Positions 1 through 6,767 of a stretch of DNA of 64,000 nt are shown in pieces. How positions within the stretch are numbered: the first letter of the stretch is position 1; each line of letters starts with the position of its first letter. The position numbers were made by a program, and so were the translations under genes. This DNA is from CAWCTB01 sp963798275. Lineage in GTDB: Bacteria; Acidobacteriota; Terriglobia; Terriglobales; Acidobacteriaceae. A model generated the notes under the pieces. The model did no database searches, was not told where the DNA came from, and saw only the letters and a program-made list of their open reading frames with translations. The stretch is taken from contig CAWCTB010000018.1 in the NCBI GenBank assembly GCA_963798275.1, positions 1 to 64,000 of the forward strand, given 5' to 3'.

Positions 1-221
1 AGTTGCTGCTGCAGAGGCTGGCACTTCCTCCCGGCAACCTGCTGCATGTGGCCGAAAGCCTGTACCACGATGTGGTACCTGCTAAATCGCTGGGCATCGC
101 GACCGTTTGGGTGAACCGGAGACAAGGCAAGCCCGCCGCCGCCACCCGGCTGGCCGACGCTTCGCCCGACCTGGAAGTGCCGACCGTGGGGACGCTCGCC
201 GAGTTGGCCATCCCCGAATAG
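1..221 (+). CDS. HAD-superfamily hydrolase, C-terminal fragment
   Basis: Only the last ~72 residues are present; the reading frame runs off the left edge, so the TTG at position 3 is not a real start. The segment reads HVAESLYHDVVPAKSLG followed by ATVWVNR, the typical C-terminal HAD motif IV neighbourhood (an acidic/His pocket, then A..LG..TVWVNR) of haloacid dehalogenase-like phosphatases. The substrate cannot be told from this part. It ends in TAG at 219-221, with a 127-nt gap before the MoaD-like gene. Confidence 0.7.
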   Translation, partial: LLLQRLALPPGNLLHVAESLYHDVVPAKSLGIATVWVNRRQGKPAAATRLADASPDLEVPTVGTLAELAIPE

Positions 222-348
222 ACCTCGAGCCGGTTTGTTTCCCCACCAGGCGGGAAGGATGGCTCTTTTCTGCCTGCCGCCAGCGCGAGGCGGCTCTTCC
301 GCGGGCGCGAAGCTGCATCCGGCGCTCTTTTTATGGCATCCTTGTAAG

Positions 349-624
349 ATGATGAAAATTCTGATTCCTACCCCGCTCCGCCAATACGCCGGGAAGCAGT
401 CGACGGTCGAGGTACAGGCTGGAACGGTAGCGGAAGCCCTGGGCGCATTGACCGCCAGCCATCCCGAGTTGCGCCGGCACCTTTACAACGACGAAGGCCA
501 GCTGCGCGCCTTTGTGAATCTCTACCTCAACGACGATGACATTCGCTATCTGCAGCAGGAACAGACCGCGGTGAAGGAAAGCGACACCCTGTCGATTGTT
601 CCCTCGATCGCAGGCGGGCGGTAA
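349..624 (+). CDS. MoaD/ThiS (CysO-like) sulfur-carrier protein
   Basis: A 91-residue ubiquitin-fold carrier. In this family the C-terminal Gly-Gly is adenylated by an E1-like enzyme and then carries a thiocarboxylate for cysteine, thiamine or molybdopterin synthesis. Visible support: start MMKILIPTPLRQ, a central FVNLYLNDDDIRYL strand-loop and the C-terminus SIVPSIAGGR. The FVN-Y-ND-D-R pattern resembles CysO of the cysteine pathway more than MoaD. The protein ends in GGR, not GG, so the last residue may have to be removed or the GG-R form may be native. The next gene, 4 nt away, encodes the activating enzyme. The ATG pair at 349/352 has no strong ribosome site. Confidence 0.8.
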   Translation: MMKILIPTPLRQYAGKQSTVEVQAGTVAEALGALTASHPELRRHLYNDEGQLRAFVNLYLNDDDIRYLQQEQTAVKESDTLSIVPSIAGGR

Positions 625-628
625 CGCA

Positions 629-1798
629 ATGTCAATGGCCACCATCCCCCAGCAAGCCGCCGCTCTCAGCAACGACGAGATCTTGCGCTACTCGCGCCAC
701 CTGATCATGCCTGAGGTCGGCATGGACGGCCAGCTCAAGCTGAAGCAGGCGAAGGTGCTGTGCATCGGTGCGGGCGGCCTGGGCTCGCCACTCGCGCTGT
801 ATCTGGCTGCGGCCGGCGTGGGCACGCTTGGCATCGTCGACTTCGACGTGGTCGACTTCACCAATCTGCAGCGCCAGATTCTGCACTCCACCGACGACGT
901 TGGACGCAAAAAACTGGACTCGGCCGCCGACGCGATTGCCGCGGTGAATCCCAATGTCGAAGTGCGCAAGTTTGATACGCGCCTGTCGAGCGCCAACGCC
1001 CTGGAGCTGTTTCGCGACTTCGACATCATCGTCGATGGCACCGACAACTTCCCCACGCGCTACCTGGTGAATGACGCCTGCGTGCTCACCGGCAAGCCCA
1101 ACGTCTACGGCTCGATCTTCCGCTTCGAGGGACAGGCCAGTGTCTTCGCCACCAAGGACGGACCGTGCTATCGCTGCCTGTATCCCGAGCCGCCTCCGCC
1201 AGGCCTGGTACCGTCGTGCGCCGAAGGCGGAGTGCTGGGCATTCTGCCCGGACTGGTGGGCATCATGCAGGCGACGGAGACCATCAAGCTGATTCTCGGC
1301 GCGGGCGAGCCCCTGATTGGGCGCCTGTTGCTGGTGGACGCGCTGGCCATGCGCTTTCGCGAGTTGAAGCTGCGCAAGAATCCGGATTGCCCGGTGTGCG
1401 GCGCACATCCCACAGTGACCGAGCTGATCGATTACAACCAGTTCTGCGGCATTCGCGGAGAAGAAACAGGAGCAGCGGCTACGATGGCGGACATGACAGT
1501 GGAAGAATTCAAGCAGCGCCTCGAACGGGGCGACGACCTGTTCGTGCTCGACGTGCGCGAGCCCCACGAATACCAGATCTGCAACCTTGGCGGATTCCTG
1601 ATTCCGCTCAACGACCTGCCCAAACGGGTGAGCGAGCTGGATTCCAGCCGCGAGATCGTGGTGCACTGCAAGATGGGCGGCCGCAGCGCCAAAGCCGCCG
1701 ACTTCCTGCGCCAGTCGGGCTTCAGCAAGGTCCACAACCTGGCCGGCGGCATCACCGCCTGGGCCGACCGCATCGACCCCAAGGTGCCGAAGTACTAG
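629..1798 (+). CDS. moeB: ThiF/MoeB-type adenylyltransferase fused to a rhodanese domain
   Basis: A 390-residue E1-like enzyme that would adenylate and sulfurylate the carrier encoded just upstream. The N-terminal ThiF domain has the nucleotide loop GAGGLGS (residues 48-54), DFDVVDFTNLQRQ (71-83) and zinc-binding cysteine pairs (CYRC and CPVC). A rhodanese domain occupies about residues 290-390, with the active-site loop HCKMGGRS (Cys348). This ThiF-rhodanese layout is the MOCS3/MoeZ type that can transfer sulfur itself. The start chosen is the ATG at 629, 4 nt after the carrier stop; an ATG at 635 is also possible. No cysteine synthase or JAMM protease gene lies nearby, so the pathway served (Cys, Moco or thiamine) stays open. 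Confidence 0.9.
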   Translation: MSMATIPQQAAALSNDEILRYSRHLIMPEVGMDGQLKLKQAKVLCIGAGGLGSPLALYLAAAGVGTLGIVDFDVVDFTNLQRQILHSTDDVGRKKLDSAADAIAAVNPNVEVRKFDTRLSSANALELFRDFDIIVDGTDNFPTRYLVNDACVLTGKPNVYGSIFRFEGQASVFATKDGPCYRCLYPEPPPPGLVPSCAEGGVLGILPGLVGIMQATETIKLILGAGEPLIGRLLLVDALAMRFRELKLRKNPDCPVCGAHPTVTELIDYNQFCGIRGEETGAAATMADMTVEEFKQRLERGDDLFVLDVREPHEYQICNLGGFLIPLNDLPKRVSELDSSREIVVHCKMGGRSAKAADFLRQSGFSKVHNLAGGITAWADRIDPKVPKY

Positions 1799-2051
1799 GT
1801 GGGCTTCCTGCGCTCTGGCGTTGAAAAGCTCGTGCGGGCCCCGATTTGAAGGGGCGCGGCTTTTAGCCGCCGTCGCACGCTCTTCCTTACATTCCGAGGG
1901 GCTTCAACCCCGAAGGAAGCAGAGCCCGAAGAGCGCAACAATCGTAGCCCAGCAAGTGAGTGAGTGCTGGGTGGGCTTGCGATGCGGATCATCGAGTCCC
2001 GTTTGCGGGCAGCTCAAAATCAAACGTTGGAGGTCCGAATGGCAGCGGTCC
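1799..2051. repeat. Degenerate REP-like palindromic repeat region
   Basis: Non-coding stretch after moeB. It contains a small palindrome GGGGCTTCAACCCC (about 1899-1912) and, from 1921, the first and most diverged copy of the repeat that follows: an AGAGCCCGAAG start, then ATCGTAGCCCAGCA with a GTGAGTGAGTGCTGG hairpin, then a diverged GTCCCG motif near 2000. Confidence 0.7.
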
Positions 2052-2385
2052 AGAGCCCGGAGGGCGCCACAATCGTAGCCCAGCACATGAGTGCTGGGGA
2101 ACGGTGCGCAATCGCCGAGGAGTCCCGTTAAGACGGCACCTCAAAACGTCGGGCCCGATGTTAGCCTTCCAGAGCCCGGAGGGCGCAACAATCGTAGCCC
2201 GGTACGTGAGTGCTGGGGGAACGGTGCGCAATCGCCGAGGAGTCCCGTTAAGACGGCACCTCAAAACGTCGGGCCCGATGTTAGCCCTCCGGAGCCCGGA
2301 GGGCGTGACAATCGTAGCCCAGCACGTCAGTGCTGGGAAAACGTGTCCGTTGTGCGATGAGTCCCGTTAGGGACGGCACCTCAAA
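2052..2385 (+). repeat. Three tandem ~120-bp REP-like units
   Basis: Units start at about 2052, 2171 and 2291 (period 119-120 bp). Each has GAGCCCGGAGGGCG, then ACAATCGTAGCCC, a hairpin of type CAGCAC(N)GTGCTGG, about 25 variable bases, and GAGTCCCGTTA(G)GGACGGCACCTCAAA. The second half of units 1 and 2 is identical (2091-2160 against 2211-2280), so the duplication is recent. The last unit runs into the 3' end of the transposase gene: its CACCTCAAAC contains the transposase stop codon on the minus strand. Confidence 0.85.
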
Positions 2386-2818
2386 CAAACACCTCGGCCC
2401 GGCTGAATGCCACGGCTGATTTCGTTAACAAGGTCAGAAACTCGTCCTCAAAACTGCGTCGCCGATGATGCTCGGGCTGATTCTGAATGTAATGCCTGAC
2501 GGCGTCCACGTTCGAGGCGCTCACAGAAAACGCCCCGTAGCCTTCCTGCCATCCCGCCCAGGCGCCGTTCTCGCCCAGCCAGCGCGACGAATTCGCTTTC
2601 AACTTCTGCACCGCCTCGGCCACCGGAATGTGGCCGGGTAATCGAAGCAGCGCGTGAACATGGTTTTCCGTTCCGCCTATCGCGAAGGGCTCGTAATGCA
2701 GATTGCGGGCGACGCCGGCAAGATACGCCCACAGCTTCGGAGGTTCGGCGATGGCCGGCTGGCGTTCCTTTGTGGAGAAAACAATGTGAAACAAGGTTGA
2801 GGTATAGGTGTGGCCCAT
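2381..2818 (-). CDS. REP-associated tyrosine transposase (RAYT, Y1/IS200-like)
   Basis: A 145-residue HUH-type single-strand transposase of the TnpA_REP family. Visible: start MGHTYTSTLFHIVFSTKERQ, the metal-binding HVH of TENHVHALLRLP, and a C-terminal helix with candidate nucleophile Tyr in HYIQNQPEHHRR. The length is normal for the family. The gene is bracketed by inverted copies of the same repeat: a GTCCC-GTTA-GGGAC palindrome at 2361-2374 and GTCCC-TGC-GGGAC at 2824-2836. Upstream of the ATG the right palindrome includes AGGGA 6 nt before the start, so the ribosome site sits inside a stem. RAYTs are domesticated enzymes thought to move or maintain REP sequences, and the surrounding repeat copies fit that. 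Confidence 0.9.
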   Translation of the reverse strand: MGHTYTSTLFHIVFSTKERQPAIAEPPKLWAYLAGVARNLHYEPFAIGGTENHVHALLRLPGHIPVAEAVQKLKANSSRWLGENGAWAGWQEGYGAFSVSASNVDAVRHYIQNQPEHHRRRSFEDEFLTLLTKSAVAFSRAEVFV

Positions 2819-3116
2819 GTGCCGTCCCTGCGGGACTCAGGTCATTTTCTCATGTCCACCCAGCACTCACGTGCTGGGCTACGATTGTGACGCCCTTCGG
2901 GCTAATTGTTGGCCCGCCTGCGTTTGGTTCAGCACAACGAGAAGATCGCATGTAGCATGCCGGAATTTCTGTCGCGGCTAAGGTTGACCGCATGGTCAAG
3001 CTCCCGCCCCGTCATCGTGCCGGAACATCTGTGGCGGGTGAGGTTGTGTGGCGGGTGAGGTTGACCGCGTAGTCAAAGTTTTCGCCCTTCATCCACAAGA
3101 GAGATGAACAACCCGC
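2817..3116 (-). repeat. Inverted REP-like unit and 3' tail of the RAYT element
   Basis: From 2817 the repeat appears in reverse orientation: GTGCCGTCCCTGCGGGACTC, then CCCAGCACTCACGTGCTGGG, then CTACGATTGTGACGCCCTTC. It continues into a tail (AATTGTTGGCCCGCCTGCG, then CCGGAATTTCTG and a degenerate GAGGTTGACCGCGTAGTCAA at about 3047-3066) that is shared with the second unit at 3520-3690. Confidence 0.75.
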
Positions 3117-3142
3117 GTGAACAGAATGACCTTCGATTCCGC

Positions 3143-3360
3143 AGAGCCCGAAGGGCGCAACAATCGTAGCCCAGTACGTCAGTGCTGGGGAAGCGTGTTT
3201 GATTGGCGGAGAGTCCCGTAGGGACGGCACCTCAAACGTCGGCCCCGATGCACCCCTCCGGAGCCCGCAGGGCGTGACAATCGTAGCCCAGCACGTGAGT
3301 GCTGGGAGAACGTGTTCGTTCAGCCAGGAGTCCCGTCAGGGACGGCACCTCAAACGACTT
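3143..3360 (+). repeat. Two further REP-like units (second cluster)
   Basis: Direct copies begin at about 3143 and 3260 with the same layout as those at 2052-2385: AGAGCCCGAAGGGCG, a CAGTACGTCAGTGCTGG or CAGCACGTGAGTGCTGG hairpin, then GTCCCGTAGGGAC or GTCCCGTCAGGGAC and GGCACCTCAAAC. They lie immediately left of the transposase relic, matching the order at the intact copy. Confidence 0.85.
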
Positions 3361-3437
3361 CAGCAAGAACCTCCGGCCGGCTGAATGCCACACCTGATTT
3401 GGTTAACAAGGTCGCGGTGTGATGCGGCCCATGTGTC
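3361..3437 (-). pseudogene. Internally deleted RAYT relic
   Basis: The sequence CCGGCTGAATGCCACACCTGATTTGGTTAACAAGGTC (written in pieces at 3376-3412) matches the last codons of the intact transposase at 2396-2432 (residues LTKS.VAFSR). It is joined directly to GGCCCATGTGTCGTCCCTGC, which matches the transposase start region at 2813-2830. About 390 bp of the catalytic core are missing. Both flanking repeats are kept, so this is a non-autonomous derivative of the neighbouring element. Confidence 0.8.
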
Positions 3438-3690
3438 GTCCCTGCGGGACTCAGGTCATTTTCGCATGCCACCCAGCACTCACTGACGTGCTGGGCTAGG
3501 ATTGTGACACCCTGCGGGCTAATTGTTGGCCCGCCTGCGTTTGGTTCTGCACAACGCGAAGTTCGCATGTATCTTGCCGGAATTTCTCCGGCAGGATGAG
3601 GTTGACCGCGTAGTCAAGGTTTCAGCCGGTCATCCGAAAGAAGGATCAACAACCCGCGTTAACGGGGTGCCCTTCGGGCTAGACTAATTG
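3429..3690 (-). repeat. Inverted REP-like unit and tail of the deleted element
   Basis: This repeats the order seen at 2817-3116: GTCGTCCCTGCGGGACTCAG, CCCAGCACTCACTGACGTGC, the TTGTGACACCCTGCGGGCTA segment, GGCCCGCCTGCGTTTGGTTC, CCGGAATTTCTCCGGCAGG and GAGGTTGACCGCGTAGTCAA. Together with the left units it shows that the whole composite element exists twice in tandem. Confidence 0.75.
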
Positions 3691-4180
3691 CCGGCCAGCC
3701 TGACGTTGACAGCCCATCCCTTCCTTATCACACCCCGACGTGACCCATGCACTTTCGCTGCTGCCCGCTGGCGCGCTACAAGAGACGTGCGAGGAGGAGG
3801 GTGTAGTGTTTCTTGGCACTGCCAGCCAAGAACGTCTCACCCAGTGAAGTTCTTTGACAAGCGCCACTGACCGCCCCAACCCATTGCAAGGCCGCAAATT
3901 GTGCCAGAAGTCCTTCCATATCAAGATTTTGCCTGTAAGTCTCACGGGCTCAAGATTTTGCGGACCAATTCCAAAACGGAACCAATGTTTTCAAGATTTT
4001 GCAGCCGATGGGGGAGGGGGGTACCCCGGTGGGTTAACGAGTAACGTCAATAGGGCGGTTGGGGTTTTGCGGCGGCAATCGGATTTGCCTAACGGCCGCA
4101 TTCGCTACCGCTTAAGGGCTAAACCACCATGGTTTCCCCGTGCTAGAATCCACAGAGAATCTCGCGAGAGAAGTATTGTT
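3691..4180. other. Intergenic region before rpe with direct repeats
   Basis: No convincing gene. The open frame here is only an upstream extension of rpe. Three copies of TCAAGATTTTGC start at 3921, 3950 and 3991. A candidate extended -10, TGCTAGAAT, lies at 4141-4149. Confidence 0.5.
4141..4149 (+). promoter_or_regulatory. Extended -10 promoter element of rpe
   Basis: TG-C-TAGAAT matches an extended -10 (TGn plus a TATAAT-like hexamer), 31 nt before the TTG start of rpe. No good -35 hexamer is visible, which is common with extended -10 promoters. Confidence 0.45.
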
Positions 4181-4855
4181 TTGATTGAGCTAGCACCGTC
4201 CATCCTGTCGGCTGATTTCGCCCGCCTGGCGGACGATGCCCATGCTGCCATCCGCGGTGGAGGCACTGTTCTGCACGTCGATGTGATGGATGGCCATTTC
4301 GTGCCCAATATCACGATTGGGCCTCCGGTAGTGGCCTCGTTGCGCAAGGTGGTAGACGTTCCGCTCGATTGTCACCTGATGATCGAGAACCCGGACGAGT
4401 ACATTCCGGCGTTTGCCGCCGCGGGAGCCAACTGGATTTCGGTGCACCAGGAAGCGTGCGTCCACCTGAACCGTTCCCTCGAGTTGATTCGCAGCCATGG
4501 CTGCAAGGTGGGAGTGGTGCTGAATCCGGCGACCCCGGTGCAGACGCTGGGCGAGGTGCTGGGCATTGTAGACTACGTGCTGGTGATGTCGGTGAACCCG
4601 GGCTTCGGCGGGCAGAAGTTCATTCCCGGGGCGCTGGAGAAGGTTCGCAAGCTGGCGACCATGCGGGCCGCCAAGGGCGTGGATTTCCGCATCGAGATCG
4701 ATGGCGGCATCGACCTGCAGACGGTAGGGCCGGCGGTACGGGCCGGGGCGGAAATCCTGGTTGCGGGCAGCCATGTGTTCGGGCATGGCAATCCGGCGCA
4801 GAATGCAGAGGCGCTGCTGCGGGCAGCGCAAGAGGCTACGCTGTTGCAGGCGTAG
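4181..4855 (+). CDS. rpe: Ribulose-phosphate 3-epimerase
   Basis: 224 residues, the usual length. It interconverts ribulose 5-phosphate and xylulose 5-phosphate in the pentose phosphate and Calvin pathways. Visible TIM-barrel signatures: LAPSILSADFARL at the N-terminus, HVDVMDGHFVPN (metal and catalytic Asp), HLMIENP, MSVNPGFGGQKF and EIDGGI. The frame is open much further upstream, but the family N-terminus and a purine-rich GAGAGAAG ribosome site 6 nt upstream favour the TTG at 4181. The BamD-like gene follows after 32 nt on the same strand. Confidence 0.93.
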   Translation: MIELAPSILSADFARLADDAHAAIRGGGTVLHVDVMDGHFVPNITIGPPVVASLRKVVDVPLDCHLMIENPDEYIPAFAAAGANWISVHQEACVHLNRSLELIRSHGCKVGVVLNPATPVQTLGEVLGIVDYVLVMSVNPGFGGQKFIPGALEKVRKLATMRAAKGVDFRIEIDGGIDLQTVGPAVRAGAEILVAGSHVFGHGNPAQNAEALLRAAQEATLLQA

Positions 4856-4887
4856 CGTGGTAGTGGGATCCCCCAGAGGTGTTCAGG

Positions 4888-6431
4888 ATGTTTCGTCGCG
4901 CACTCATGTTCTCGCTGATCGGCAGCATGCTGCTGGTCTTCGGATGCACTAATAAGAAAGTTCAGAACCCGATCGCCGATGTCAACTCCAAGCAGCCGGA
5001 CAAGGTGCTCTACGACCGGGCGATGGACGCGATGAAGCACAACAAGTTCGACGTGGCGCGCATCAGCCTGCAGACCCTCATCAACACCTATCCGGATTCG
5101 GAATACGTGGCCCGCGCCAAGCTGGCGATCGGCGACTCGTGGTACGCCGAGGGCGGCAGCGCCGCCTGGACCCAGGCGGAAAGCGAGTACAAGGATTTCC
5201 AGACCTTCTTCCCCAACATGCCGGAAGCGGCGGAAGCGCAGATGAAGATCGCCAACATCCATTACAAGGAAATGGAGAAGGCGGACCGTGATTACACCCA
5301 CGCCAAGCGCGCCGAGGAAGAATATCGCCAGGTGATCCTGCAGTATCCCGACAGCAAGATGGTGCCGGAGGCGAAGGAGCGCCTGCTGGAAGTGCAGGAG
5401 GTGTTGGCGCGCCGCGAATACATGATCGGGCACTTCTACTTCACCCGCGAGAACTGGCCGGCTGCGATTGCGCGCCTGAAGTCGTGCGCGGATACCTATC
5501 CGCTGTACAGCGACGCGGACCAGGTGCTGTTCGAATTGGGCGAGGCTTACGAGAAAGAAATCGATTTGCTGCGGGCCTCGAAGCTGACGGAAGCTGCCGA
5601 AGGGCGAGCTGATCAAGAAGTACACCAAGGACGCGGCCGAGGCGTATTCGCGGATCGTGACGCGCTACCCGTTGGAAGAGCGGGCGGGTGATGCCAAGGC
5701 TCGGCTGGAAGCGCTGAAGCAGCCCGTTCCCACCCCGACGCCAGAAGCAGATCGAGCAAAACAAGAAGGAGATCGCCAGCCGCGGCTCCCTGAGTACGTA
5801 CGGGAAGGTGATGGAGAACTTCAAGCACGCGCCCGACGTCAGCGAAGCGACGAAAGTGGGCGAGCCCACCCTGGTCGATCCCAAGCAGGCCAGCGCGCCG
5901 GAGTTGGTGCGCAGCGCTTCGGCCTCGATCATGAGCGGCTTGACGGGAAGCAATAAGGCGACGGTAGAGACGGTGGGCGCGGGTGCGGCTCCGCCGGAGA
6001 ACGCACCGACTCCACGCTCCGACGCGCCGCCCGGATCGGATGCTCCGGCAACGCCGCCGGGTGCAACCGCCGAGACAACTCCTCCGGCTGCAAGTGGAAT
6101 GGTCAACCGCGCCCCGGCTTATGGCAACACTACGAACGACGCGGTTCCGGAGTTGCAGAACGACCTCGCGCCTCCGTCCAGCACCCCTCCCGCCACGGCG
6201 GTACCGGCTGCAGTGGCACCAGCGACAGCGCCAGCGCCAGCGGCGAGCGATACATCTGCGGCTGGTCAGGAGGGCGCACCTCCTGCGGCCAGCGCAACCC
6301 CGGCGGCTGCTTCGAGTGCGGGAACACAGCCGGGTACTGCTGCGGCCAGCTCGGGCACTCAGGCAGCCCCGGCTGATCCCAGCACTGAGAGCACTTCCAA
6401 AAAGAAAAAGAAACACCACTTCCCGTTCTAA
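4888..6431 (+). CDS. bamD: Outer membrane assembly lipoprotein BamD/ComL (two frameshifts)
   Basis: A lipoprotein with TPR-like repeats, the BamD/YfiO part of the BAM complex that inserts outer-membrane beta-barrels. The N-terminus has a lipobox (LLVFGC). Repeat motifs follow, such as DVARISLQTLINTYPDSEY, EEEYRQVILQYPDS and ARLKSCADTYPLYSD. The frame breaks twice, at about 5599 and about 5750. Removing one base at each site restores AAKGELIKKY, then AYSRIVTRYP, then EQNKKEIASRG, so the gene is one unit ending at 6431. The last ~120 residues are an Ala/Pro-rich linker ending KKKKKHHFPF, longer than in E. coli BamD. Both breaks are +1 and are probably sequence errors. Confidence 0.85.
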
Positions 6432-6767
6432 AGTGGCTTAGTTATTGGTGGGGTCGAGGTGCTGCACAGGTGCCGCCGGCTGAAGCCGGCTCGGTGAATT
6501 AATAAGGGCGCGCTGACGCCGCGCTGAAGCGCGGCTCTACCTAACACTTTCGGAATCCGTTCCAACTCATTCCGGGACAACGCTTCGGCCGTCGCGCGCC
6601 GCGGCGGCCGTTCTTCTTGCGGAGTGTCCGGATGCGGGCAGCGGGTAACTGAGATGGACGCTGTTTCCTGGCGATGTGCCACTGCAACCTCCGCCGAATC
6701 GATGGTTTGAACTATCGGCTTGATGGCAGCGTAATTGCCTTTGTGCACGCGAGGCATCGGTTATCCC
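6432..6767. repeat. Intergenic region with GCTGAAGC palindromes
   Basis: No gene seen. Two perfect palindromes: GCCGGCTGAAGCCGGC (6475-6490) and GCCGCGCTGAAGCGCGGC (6518-6535). They share the core CT-GA-AG with palindromes at 25009-25022, 25049-25060 and 50936-50955. Confidence 0.7.

Noticed and set aside
2052..2360. Small proteins in the REP array (several open frames of 60-136 residues)
   Set aside because: They only translate the repeat units, share identical peptide blocks because the DNA is repeated, and have no ribosome sites.
1921..3530. CRISPR array
   Set aside because: The repeats contain long conserved palindromes with a ~120-bp period, lack uniform unique spacers of 30-40 bp, and lie around a RAYT gene with no cas genes.
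3854..4180. In-frame N-terminal extension of rpe by ~109 residues
   Set aside because: It contains the direct repeats and promoter-like motif and no Rpe homology; the TIM barrel begins at LAPSILSADF.
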